From assembly GCA_015231685.1 (NCBI GenBank), contig JADGBA010000060.1:966-7443 (forward strand): a stretch of 6,478 bases of DNA, given 5' to 3'. How positions within the stretch are numbered: the stretch's first letter is position 1; each line of letters opens with the position of its first letter. Source of the stretch: Candidatus Omnitrophota bacterium. GTDB taxonomy: Bacteria > Omnitrophota > Gorgyraeia > 2-02-FULL-51-18 > JAGOUK01. The notes under the pieces are model-generated. The model had not been told where the DNA came from, did not search any database, and saw only the letters and a program-made list of their open reading frames with translations. The position numbers and the translations under genes were made by a program. Shown here piece by piece: positions 1 to 6,211 of this stretch.

Positions 1-3000
1 AGCGGAGATGACGTTACAAGGGACGGCGGAGCGTTTTGGGGACGGACCATCGGTCTCTGGGCTGACGGCGCGATGGACGGCGTTGTTTATGCCCTTTACA
101 TGGCGGGTGACGGTTCCGGCGATGCCGGATATCTGGTCGGTTCAATTTCCGGCGGATATTACGAGAACCTTGAACTATGGTCTGTCGAAGGGGATCTTTA
201 TCCGGACCGTATTGCAACTCTGGATGATTTGACGGCTGTGGAATTTGTCGAAAGCATTCATGGGGACGGCGATGACGAACTGAGTGTTACGGGCGGTTTT
301 GAGGGCGCCGGAACCATCGACGGTCAAACTCAGTACGCGCGTTACATGAGCTGCGACCCGCAAGACATGTGGGGGATTCTGCATTTGAAGTTTGGCGGTT
401 CGAACACATACTGGAATCCCTATACCGGAACCACATGGTCGGCGAAGGTCTCGAATTATGATTCCAGGGGACGTCATGCGACGCTTTATAGCCTGGATGG
501 AAGCTGGCAGGACGGTCAAATCCGGGGCAGTGTGACGGGGAGAGAGCTTAGCGAATATCGCTTGTCGCACATCGAAGGCGACCTCTACGGCGCTTACACC
601 GACAGCGGCGAAGGTGACGGTACCTGGGTTGCGACAGCGCTGAGCAAGTCATGGGACGAATATCTGACCTTAAACGGTGTCGTGGGCGAAGGCGATGGCT
701 CCGAGGGAGGGCTTTATGCCAATGGCTCAGGGTCCGCGAATCATGTGCATACACCCTTTGGTCTCATCGGCGCGGTTGATACCACCTGGGACGGTCCGAT
801 GGATTACTTCGTGATCGGCAAGTTCAACAGCGTGGGGCCGCCTGAGAATTTGTTGCTGCATACGAGCTTCAGGAGTTCCGACAGCGAAGGCGGGACGACG
901 CCGGACGGCGGGGCTTATTGGGGTATTTCAATGGGTCTCTGGAAGGGTGAAGAAATCCGCAGCCGGTCCTTGTCGTTCTATGTGGACCCCGACGGGGCGT
1001 TCGGGTACTTGGACGGAAGTTTTGGCGGTTCCTATGACACGGACAATACGATGTGGGAAGGCGATGGGACACTCACGCCGACAGAGCTTCTCGCTGAGTC
1101 CGGCCTTACAGCCGGTAATCTGCAGTCTTCGGTTGAGATGGAATCCGAGATGGGATTTTTGCTTTCGGGCGACTTCGCGGGCTTGGGGGATATTTGGGCT
1201 TCCGGTACGGGCCGGACGTGGCGGGTCGAAGACGGCGAAGACGGACATCTTCCGTACGGCATTCTTGAGTTTGCGGTCGGATTTGATGAAGGGGAATACG
1301 GCGGTTATGAAGAAAAGCCTTTGGAGACGTCCTCTTGGACGGCTTCCTTCGGGGGTTCTGTCGACAATTATGATCGCAACTATTTTCTGGCCGACATCAC
1401 CGGTGGCAAATGGGAAGATGGTGAGCTTTCGGGTCTTCTCAGCGGTTTTCGTATGACAGAAACCGAGATGAGGGATTTTGAGGGCAATCTTACAGGCGTT
1501 GCTGACGCCTGGAGCAGTGACGGAGGTTGGATTGCAACGGCCCTGGCGCGCGAAACCATTACCCCACTCTCGTTCAGCGGGTATGCGGGCTGGGAGGCGG
1601 AAACGTTTTATGTGAACGATGAAGGTTATTTCGGGCAGGTAGCGGACGATTTTGGTCTGATCGGCGCAGTTGATTCTCCCTGGAACGCGCCCACGGAGGT
1701 CCGCGGGATCGGAGAGTATTCGTTGTACGAAAATCCGAGTTCCGCCTATCTCTGGATCACCCGCGTCGAAAGCCATAATGCTATTGAAGGCGACGCCACG
1801 ACCCTTGATGGCGGCGCGTTTTTGGGTTACACCGTGGGCTTGCTTCACGATGGCACGATCGAAGGCACGGTCCTGGCGCATTATCAGGATCCGTCATCGA
1901 ATTTTGGGTATCTCGAGGCGGGGATTACGGGCGACTACTACGAGCACCCGGATATGTGGAGCTTTGGCGGAATCTGGGGCGCTCATGCGCTGGGAACGGT
2001 CATCGAGTCGAATGCTTCTGATTTCAACAATGAGTTGAATTTTGATGGCTTTGACGAAAACGGCAGAACCTTCTTCGCCGGACATTTTGCAAACGGTGAA
2101 GGCTGGATGGAAGCCGGTGATCCTGACGGAGTAGAGATTTACAACGGTGTGGCTCGGGATGATCTCTGGCACATGGGCGTTGCTGAGTACGGGAACGGCA
2201 ACGCGTATTCTAACCCCGAGCACTCCGATACCTGGACCGGATTCGGCGCGTCGGATGATGAATCTTATGTGCAGCTTTTGCCCATTGAAGGCACCTGGGA
2301 GGACGGTCTTATTCTGGGTTCGGGGACCGGAACGGCGATCGATTTTGAAGAAGGATATATTCTGTCCCTGACTGCGGATTTTTATGGTCTCTACAATGAT
2401 GCGGTTGAATCGGAGGACTGGATCGGCGCAATGATTTATCAGGCGGCACTCAGTCCGATCGGATTCAGCGGGATCTGGGGCGATGTGGAATTCGGCGAAG
2501 ACAACGGGCTCTATCGATTCTTTGACGGAGAAATGGATTTCGTCGGGAGTTCGGGGACCGGCCTCATGGCTGCGGTCAACGCACCTTGGGACGAAGGCCC
2601 CTCGTCAGTGACGGCCATCGGGAGTTATGAGGCCGAAGCTGACGCTCCGTATTTGTGGCTGGCACCGGTCGAAAGTTATGATTACTCTGAAGAAGCTTCG
2701 GTTACTGCGGACGGCGCGTTCAGGGGGTGGGCGGCCGGCGTATGGACTGACGGCGGCGTCAGAGGATTTTTTAACGCGCTGTATCTGGACCCCGACGGGA
2801 ATGCGGGAATTCTGACGGCGGATATCGACGGCGGGTATTATCCTGCCCCCCAGATGTGGTCGGTCACCGGCGCGCTTGATTCGGCCTATAAAGAAAATTT
2901 GGGCGAATTCAGCGTGTGGAATTTTGTGGAAGATTGCTGGCCGGATTACCAGTCCATGGAGGGGCAATTCGGATCGTTCGCGGACGGCGGGGCACTTTCG

Positions 3001-3864
3001 GGTACGATTGAACAGTGTTCCCTGGAAATCGACACCGACGGAAATATCGGTTGGGGGATCTGGGTAAACCTGATCGGGGGTCAATATCTCCAGAGTGAAT
3101 CCGAATCCTGGTCGTTGCCTTTCAGCGGGTATGGATCAAGCGGCGAAGAGTCTGACGGTCCGTTTCTGGCTGGCATCATCCGGGGAGACCGGTGGTCCGA
3201 TGGCCGACTGGACGGCAATGTGGATGCGGTGTGGTTGAGCGATCCCAGCGTGGAGTGGGAAGGGGAGGGACGCAGCCTGAAGATTCAGGTGGGCACCGCA
3301 CAGGGGCCGGTCACGGGCGACTATCAGATCGAGGGTGAAGAATGGAGCGCTGTCGGCGCGGGCGAATGGGTCGAGGTCGCGGAGCTTTTTGATGTGAATG
3401 ATCTTGCGGAATTGACGCAGGAGCTTGTGAATGCCGGTAACCTCGTCAATTTGCCCATCACGGAAATGTACAATCTCATCGACATGACGGGTAGCGGCAA
3501 TTTTGCGGCCGGTGGAATTCTTCAGGCCACGATGGATCTCAATCTTTACGGGGTGAACGGGCCCGGGTCGATGGAAGGCATCTGGGCAGCCTTGCTGGAA
3601 GGCAGTTTTATGGGAGCAACAAGCAACGACTGGGCGCTGAACTTCGGGGGCGAGAACGACACGGTGCAGTTTACCGGAACGAGCTGGAGCGACAACCAGT
3701 GGATGGCTGATGTGATCGGACAGGTGGACGGTAAAAGCATTCAAGGGGTGGCTGAAGGCCAATACCAGGAGCTTGAGTCCGGATCCGGCGTGTTCAGCGG
3801 AGCGGCAACGGGGAATTGGGAGAATGGCATCGCGGTGGCAAATAGAGATGATGCACCTGTTTGA
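1..3864 (+). CDS. Giant acidic W/G-rich repeat protein, probably cell-surface or secreted (5' end missing)
   Basis: The reading frame is open from the first base to the TGA at 3862-3864, giving 1287 residues. The first in-frame ATG (73) lies inside a repeat, because codons from base 25 on already match later repeat copies; the true start is therefore upstream of the window. The protein is rich in Gly, Asp, Glu, Trp and Tyr, poor in Lys and Arg, and has only three Cys (in YMSCDP, EDCWPD and EQCSLE). No membrane segment is visible. About four diverged repeats of roughly 300 residues follow one another, each starting with a GGAFWG-like block. They are followed by a helical-looking linker (3370-3490) and a last module. 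Short alternating stretches ending in G, such as W-x-D-G-x-I-x-G, suggest a beta-rich fold. Composition and repeats suggest an exported surface protein. No catalytic motif was recognised. I have a weak recollection of similar C-terminal modules in large deltaproteobacterial proteins annotated for an N-terminal FecR domain, but that end is not in the window. Function is unknown. Confidence 0.9.
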   Translation, partial: SGDDVTRDGGAFWGRTIGLWADGAMDGVVYALYMAGDGSGDAGYLVGSISGGYYENLELWSVEGDLYPDRIATLDDLTAVEFVESIHGDGDDELSVTGGFEGAGTIDGQTQYARYMSCDPQDMWGILHLKFGGSNTYWNPYTGTTWSAKVSNYDSRGRHATLYSLDGSWQDGQIRGSVTGRELSEYRLSHIEGDLYGAYTDSGEGDGTWVATALSKSWDEYLTLNGVVGEGDGSEGGLYANGSGSANHVHTPFGLIGAVDTTWDGPMDYFVIGKFNSVGPPENLLLHTSFRSSDSEGGTTPDGGAYWGISMGLWKGEEIRSRSLSFYVDPDGAFGYLDGSFGGSYDTDNTMWEGDGTLTPTELLAESGLTAGNLQSSVEMESEMGFLLSGDFAGLGDIWASGTGRTWRVEDGEDGHLPYGILEFAVGFDEGEYGGYEEKPLETSSWTASFGGSVDNYDRNYFLADITGGKWEDGELSGLLSGFRMTETEMRDFEGNLTGVADAWSSDGGWIATALARETITPLSFSGYAGWEAETFYVNDEGYFGQVADDFGLIGAVDSPWNAPTEVRGIGEYSLYENPSSAYLWITRVESHNAIEGDATTLDGGAFLGYTVGLLHDGTIEGTVLAHYQDPSSNFGYLEAGITGDYYEHPDMWSFGGIWGAHALGTVIESNASDFNNELNFDGFDENGRTFFAGHFANGEGWMEAGDPDGVEIYNGVARDDLWHMGVAEYGNGNAYSNPEHSDTWTGFGASDDESYVQLLPIEGTWEDGLILGSGTGTAIDFEEGYILSLTADFYGLYNDAVESEDWIGAMIYQAALSPIGFSGIWGDVEFGEDNGLYRFFDGEMDFVGSSGTGLMAAVNAPWDEGPSSVTAIGSYEAEADAPYLWLAPVESYDYSEEASVTADGAFRGWAAGVWTDGGVRGFFNALYLDPDGNAGILTADIDGGYYPAPQMWSVTGALDSAYKENLGEFSVWNFVEDCWPDYQSMEGQFGSFADGGALSGTIEQCSLEIDTDGNIGWGIWVNLIGGQYLQSESESWSLPFSGYGSSGEESDGPFLAGIIRGDRWSDGRLDGNVDAVWLSDPSVEWEGEGRSLKIQVGTAQGPVTGDYQIEGEEWSAVGAGEWVEVAELFDVNDLAELTQELVNAGNLVNLPITEMYNLIDMTGSGNFAAGGILQATMDLNLYGVNGPGSMEGIWAALLEGSFMGATSNDWALNFGGENDTVQFTGTSWSDNQWMADVIGQVDGKSIQGVAEGQYQELESGSGVFSGAATGNWENGIAVANRDDAPV
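25..906 (+). repeat. Repeat copy 1 of giant protein (294 codons)
   Basis: The unit starts at the block GGAFWGRTIGLW and runs to the start of copy 2. It holds, in order, the W-ADG motif (Trp codon at 58), a GYLVGSISGGYY block, LELWSVEG, a second W-QDGQIRG motif (Trp at 505), the IEGDLYGAY block, and the FGLIGAVD block at 757-780. The same order recurs in copies 2 and 3. The beginning of the window cuts whatever precedes this copy, so more copies may lie upstream. Confidence 0.8.
907..1809 (+). repeat. Repeat copy 2 of giant protein (301 codons)
   Basis: The unit opens with GGAYWGISMGLW (Trp codon at 940), followed by YVDPDGAFGYLDGSFGG and TMWEGDG. The second half-unit has KWEDGELSG (Trp at 1411), FEGNLTG and GGWIATALA. 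The block FGLIGAVDSPW (1651-1674 for FGLIGAVD) is nearly identical, at both protein and DNA level, to that of copy 1. Elsewhere the copies are strongly diverged, so the duplication is not recent overall. Confidence 0.8.
1810..2709 (+). repeat. Repeat copy 3 of giant protein (300 codons)
   Basis: The unit opens with GGAFLGYTVGLLHDGTIEG, where Leu replaces the usual Trp of the motif (codon at 1843). It continues with YQDPSSNFGYLEAGITG and DMWSFGG. The second half-unit has GTWEDGLILG (Trp at 2296), LTADFYGLY and DWIGAMIYQAAL. The FGLIGAVD block is altered to TGLMAAVN (from 2557), followed by APWDEGP. Confidence 0.78.
2710..3369 (+). repeat. Repeat copy 4, shorter and degenerate
   Basis: The first half is clear: DGAFRGWAAGVWTDGGVRG (Trp codon at 2743), YLDPDGNAGILTADIDGGYY and QMWSVTG. 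The second half still has RWSDGRLDG (Trp at 3193) and a VTGDYQIEGEEWSAVGAGEW ending, but the FGLIGAVD-type block is absent and the array stops here. Two of the protein's three cysteines lie in this copy. Confidence 0.65.
3370..3861 (+). other. C-terminal linker and last half-repeat of the giant protein
   Basis: Codons 3370-3490 encode a Leu-, Glu- and Asn-containing stretch (VAELFDVNDLAELTQELVN, then NLPITEMYNLIDM) that looks helical, unlike the beta-like repeats before it. After it comes a Gly-rich module (GSGNFAAGG, GIWAALLEGSFMG, WALNFGG, TSWSDNQWMADVIG with Trp at 3685, GVFSGAATGNW). This has the same W-x-D pattern as the second half of the 300-residue repeats. It could cap the repeat stack or act as a surface-anchoring or export end; which of these is unknown. 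Confidence 0.55.
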
Positions 3865-4399
3865 TCCGCGGCACGGCTGCCGAATCGCTTTGTCGATCTT
3901 TGTGATATTGAGCGCCGGAACGCTCTCGGCGTGTGGCCGCGACCCGGCGTCACGGGATGTGGTTGCGACAGTGAACGATGAAGCGATCCGTCCGGCGGAT
4001 TTCCGCAGCCTTCCGGGCAGGGAGTCTTCGCCCGAAAAACAACTTGATTCGCTTATCGATGAACGACTCCTGATTCAGGAAGCCAAGAAGCTCCGGCTGG
4101 ATGAGGCGGAGCCGTTTATTCGCACGATCAAGCTCTTTTGGGAGCAGACCCTGATCCGCGATCTCATCCGGCACAAGGAGGCGGAGTTCGCCGCCAAGGT
4201 GTCGGTTGACGAATCGGAGATTCAGGCCTATTATTCGCGTCTTGAGGGACAACGGGGGACGCTCGAAGAGAACCGGGACAGGATTCGGGGGATACTTCGG
4301 GGGGAGAAGGTTCGCGGTCTTATCGAAACGTGGCTGGTGGATGCCCGGGAGGGCGCCCGCATCGATGTGAACCGCGAGATATTGGAAGGCATCAACTGA
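3848..4399 (+). CDS. SurA N-terminal-like lipoprotein, chaperone type without PPIase domain
   Basis: A protein of 183 residues that should be exported, lipid-modified and held at the periplasmic face of a membrane. Residues 1-29 form a lipoprotein signal: basic residues R8 and R12, a hydrophobic core, then the lipobox LSAC with Cys29. Gly at +2 fits outer-membrane sorting under enterobacterial rules. Residues 38-55 (VVATVNDEAIRPADF) are the classic entry of SurA/PpiC chaperone domains. The helix QLDSLIDERLLIQEAKKLRL and VSVDESEIQAYYSRL follow, then a closing helix typical of the family's C-terminal return strand. The parvulin isomerase domain that normally sits between these parts is missing, so holdase-like chaperoning is more likely than catalysis. 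The start is placed at ATG 3848, with GGTGG about nine bases upstream; ATG 3824 and ATG 3851 are alternatives. It overlaps the giant repeat gene by 17 bases, which suggests coupling and possibly a client relationship. Confidence 0.82.
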   Translation: MMHLFDPRHGCRIALSIFVILSAGTLSACGRDPASRDVVATVNDEAIRPADFRSLPGRESSPEKQLDSLIDERLLIQEAKKLRLDEAEPFIRTIKLFWEQTLIRDLIRHKEAEFAAKVSVDESEIQAYYSRLEGQRGTLEENRDRIRGILRGEKVRGLIETWLVDAREGARIDVNREILEGIN

Positions 4400-4402
4400 T
4401 TC

Positions 4403-4945
4403 ATGGGTTCCACGCCGCACCGAAGAAAGAATTATTTTATCAAGAAGCGCTTTCAGGCCAATTTCTTCCTGAGATTCGCGGCGCTTCTTCTCTTTGAAGC
4501 CCTTCTCATCCTGGGGCTTTTTTTGGTGGTGTCCAAGGGGAGTCTCACGGCCGCCTATCACGAAAACACCTTTACGCTTGCCAGGACCGGAAAGTTCTTC
4601 TTCAAGGAGCTGGCAGCGGTCATTTTGATGACAGGCATCGCAGCGGCCGCGGCCGCCTCGCTGGTCTTCATGTTCTTGTCGCATCGGATCGGCGGGGCGT
4701 TGTACCGTTTTGAGAAGACGCTGCGGCAGGCAAGGGAGGGCGATTTGTCGGTGAGGGCTTCGCTTCGCAAGACCGACGAACTGCATGACCTCAACATCGA
4801 GTTGAACGCTTTTTTGGACGCCACCGAAGCGCGGATTGCGGAGATACGCGGGGAAGTTGAGCAGGCTGCCGGCACCTCCGAACCTACCGGGAAGACCTTG
4901 GCCCGTGCCAGGCAATTACTTGCGTGGTTTAAGACTGCCAAATAG
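4403..4945 (+). CDS. Two-pass inner-membrane protein with HAMP-like domain, no output domain
   Basis: A protein of 180 residues. A basic N-terminus (RRKNYFIKKRF) is followed by a first membrane helix (about 25-43), a short periplasmic loop of roughly 27 residues, and a second helix (about 71-92, with six consecutive Ala). A HAMP-like region (about 93-145) follows, containing GGALYRFEKTL, GDLSVRASLRKTDEL and LNIELNAFLD. HAMP domains relay signals between membrane helices and cytoplasmic output domains, but only about 35 helical and disordered residues follow here. There is no kinase, methyl-accepting or cyclase domain. The Pro usual in the first HAMP helix (GPLYR in this subtype) is Ala. ATG 4403 lies 3 bases after the preceding stop, with GGAAGG (4384-4389) 13 bases upstream, a rather long spacing. 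It may act as an adaptor or as a partner for another receptor. Confidence 0.8.
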   Translation: MGSTPHRRKNYFIKKRFQANFFLRFAALLLFEALLILGLFLVVSKGSLTAAYHENTFTLARTGKFFFKELAAVILMTGIAAAAAASLVFMFLSHRIGGALYRFEKTLRQAREGDLSVRASLRKTDELHDLNIELNAFLDATEARIAEIRGEVEQAAGTSEPTGKTLARARQLLAWFKTAK

Positions 4946-4946
4946 C

Positions 4947-5459
4947 ATGTCCGGTATATGGCTTCGGGCGCTGACCCTGCTTCTTTGGGGTTGCGTTTGG
5001 GCCGCCGGCGTGGGGATGACGCCGGGTTGGGCGGCGGAGCTTGGGTCGCCGGTTTATTTTGAGACACGGTATGCTGATGTTTATTACACCGATGGCAAGG
5101 CGCTGGGCGACTTCCTGTGGCGGATCAGCGGACGTCGTTTTTATCCGGCTGAGGACAACGCGGAGGCGGTTTCCAGCGTGGATTATCTGGTGGACCGAGT
5201 TCAGTCGATTCTTGATATGCGGCCCGACCCCTTCAAGTTCCGGGTGGATGTCTTGAGCGGTTACACCAAGGGTGATATTGCCGCTTACCTTCCGAATGGC
5301 CGTTCCATCAAGGTTTATGCCGACCGTGTCACGGACGGCGTGTTCGCGCACGAAGTGGCGCACGCGGTGATGGACCAGTATTTTGAATCGGCCCTTCCCC
5401 GGAAGGTTCAGGAGATTCTTGCGCAATACGTCGACAGGCATTTGTGGGAGGATTATTGA
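4947..5459 (+). CDS. Small exported putative zinc metallopeptidase (HEXXH...E, gluzincin-like)
   Basis: A protein of 170 residues. Residues 1-30 look like a Sec signal peptide (WLRALTLLLWGC core, likely cleavage near GWAA/E), with no twin-arginine motif. The mature part has an alpha/beta-looking stretch, then VFAHEVAHAVMDQYF. The HEVAH motif (His135, Glu136, His139) is the zinc-binding and catalytic signature of zincins. Glu156 in KVQEILAQYVD, 17 residues after His139, is a good candidate for the third zinc ligand, as in gluzincins. At about 140 mature residues it is short for a peptidase and ends soon after that glutamate. The ATG at 4947 begins one base after the upstream TAG and gives a clean signal peptide; the longer in-frame ATG at 4836 would put a Pro/Arg-rich tail before it and lies inside the HAMP gene. 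No good Shine-Dalgarno is seen, so translation may depend on coupling. Substrate is unknown; activity is inferred from the motif. Confidence 0.75.
   Translation: MSGIWLRALTLLLWGCVWAAGVGMTPGWAAELGSPVYFETRYADVYYTDGKALGDFLWRISGRRFYPAEDNAEAVSSVDYLVDRVQSILDMRPDPFKFRVDVLSGYTKGDIAAYLPNGRSIKVYADRVTDGVFAHEVAHAVMDQYFESALPRKVQEILAQYVDRHLWEDY
5446..5451 (+). promoter_or_regulatory. Ribosome binding site of rfbC
   Basis: GGGAGG lies 7 bases before ATG 5459, an ideal Shine-Dalgarno spacing. It settles the start at 5459 rather than the in-frame GTG at 5444, which would overlap this site. It is located inside the end of the upstream peptidase gene. Confidence 0.85.
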
Positions 5460-6007
5460 TGAATTTCGTATCAACGCCTTTGCCCGGCCTCATGGTGATT
5501 GACCCGAAGGCGCATCGCGACGCGAGGGGGTTTTTTGTGGAAACTTACCGGAGCGACATTTTTGCCTTAAACGGGATTTTGGACGTCTTCGTGCAGGACA
5601 ACCACAGTCTTTCCGCCAGGGGGACCTTGCGCGGGCTCCACTATCAACTGAAGCCCCGCGCTCAGGCCAAGCTGGTCCGCGTGACTTGTGGAGAAGTGTT
5701 CGATATCGCGGTGGACATTCGCAGGCAATCTCCGACCTTCGGCCAATGGCACGGCGAGGTCCTTTCCGCAGAAAACTTCCGTATGCTGTATATTCCCGCA
5801 GGATTCGCGCATGGTTTCTTGGCGCTCAGTGATCGGGCCGAAGTGCAGTACCAGGTTTCGGATTATTACTCCCCGGAGCATGAGCGGGGTCTCCGGTGGG
5901 ATGATCCGAAGCTGGCCATTGAATGGCCGGATGCCGGAGCGCCCCGCCGCATGACCGATAAAGACCTGCGTTATCCGGCTCTCGCCGACGCGGAGGTATT
6001 TGACTGA
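5459..6007 (+). CDS. rfbC: dTDP-4-dehydrorhamnose 3,5-epimerase
   Basis: A cytoplasmic enzyme of 182 residues, the usual length for RmlC/RfbC. It inverts C3 and C5 of dTDP-4-dehydro-6-deoxy-glucose to give dTDP-4-dehydro-rhamnose, the third step of dTDP-L-rhamnose synthesis for O-antigen and other surface glycans. The cupin-fold landmarks are all present: DARGFFVETYR near the N-terminus, QDNHS, the RGLHYQ block with catalytic His61, Lys71 in AQAKLVRV, GEVFDIAVDIR, the IPAGFAHGF block with His118, Tyr131 in VQYQVSDYY, and the TDKD motif with Asp169. These match the His-Asp pair, Lys and Tyr known from the Salmonella enzyme. ATG 5459 shares its A with the upstream TGA stop, and the rfbC stop likewise shares a base with the tatA ATG. 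The other rml genes (A, B, D) are not in the window, so this copy stands apart from a rhamnose cluster at least on these sides. Confidence 0.97.
   Translation: MNFVSTPLPGLMVIDPKAHRDARGFFVETYRSDIFALNGILDVFVQDNHSLSARGTLRGLHYQLKPRAQAKLVRVTCGEVFDIAVDIRRQSPTFGQWHGEVLSAENFRMLYIPAGFAHGFLALSDRAEVQYQVSDYYSPEHERGLRWDDPKLAIEWPDAGAPRRMTDKDLRYPALADAEVFD
5992..5996 (+). promoter_or_regulatory. Ribosome binding site of tatA
   Basis: GGAGG (followed by T) lies inside the last codons of rfbC, 10 bases before ATG 6007. The spacing is slightly long but acceptable, and it supports the start of the short tatA gene. Confidence 0.7.
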
Positions 6008-6207
6008 TGTTTTTTGGGTCACCGGGCATGGGGGAGCTTCTCGTTGTTTTTGTGGTGGTGCTTCTTGTCTTCGGTAGTTCCCGGGTACCGGAATTTGCCC
6101 GGATGCTGGGCCGCGCAATCCGTGAATTCAAAAAAATCGTCAACGAAGTGAATACGCCCGATGACCCCGACGCGACCGACGACGGACCCCGATCCAGCCG
6201 ACGCTGA
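6007..6207 (+). CDS. tatA: Sec-independent protein translocase subunit TatA
   Basis: A protein of 66 residues, typical of short TatA. A short periplasmic N-terminus precedes one membrane helix (about residues 9-22, GELLVVFVVVLLVFG). The conserved hinge FG (22-23) and SSRVPEFARMLGRAIREFKK form the amphipathic helix, matching the TatA/E consensus FGxxxLPELxRxLGxxxxEFKK. The tail is short, acidic and probably disordered (Asp-rich, then RSSRR). TatA oligomers form the pore-like part of the twin-arginine translocase, which exports folded proteins across the inner membrane. The ATG shares a base with the rfbC stop, and tatC follows after 4 bases. The short length and TatC partner favour TatA over TatB; no separate tatB is present here, so this protein may do both jobs, as in minimal TatAC systems. 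That dual role is inference. Confidence 0.92.
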   Translation: MFFGSPGMGELLVVFVVVLLVFGSSRVPEFARMLGRAIREFKKIVNEVNTPDDPDATDDGPRSSRR

Positions 6208-6211
6208 CGGG

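Noticed and set aside
73..75. ATG at 73 as start of the giant protein
   Set aside because: The frame is open upstream to base 1, and codons 25-72 align with the beginning of repeat copies 2-4, so 73 is internal.
928..1881. Long open frame of 317 codons on the - strand
   Set aside because: It lies wholly inside the repeat gene. Its translation is rich in Arg, Pro and His with no domain, as expected from the complement of an acidic, Gly-rich GC-rich coding strand.
4643..4656. Perfect 14-base palindrome GCGGCCGCGGCCGC
   Set aside because: It encodes part of a run of six Ala in the second membrane helix of the HAMP protein and has no following T tract; codon choice explains it, not a terminator or operator.
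3950..4915. Open frame of 321 codons on the - strand across the lipoprotein and HAMP genes
   Set aside because: It is antisense to two genes with clear signal peptide, lipobox, membrane and domain features. Its own translation is basic and low in recognisable motifs.
4983..4994. Possible lipobox LWGC in the peptidase signal peptide
   Set aside because: Trp at -2 is not a lipobox residue and the hydrophobic core before it would be too short; a normal signal peptide cleaved near residue 30 fits better.
3848..5036. Are the lipoprotein and peptidase clients of the adjacent Tat system?
   Set aside because: Neither signal peptide carries an S/T-R-R-x-F-L-K-like motif (GCRIAL and WLRAL only), so Sec export is more likely.
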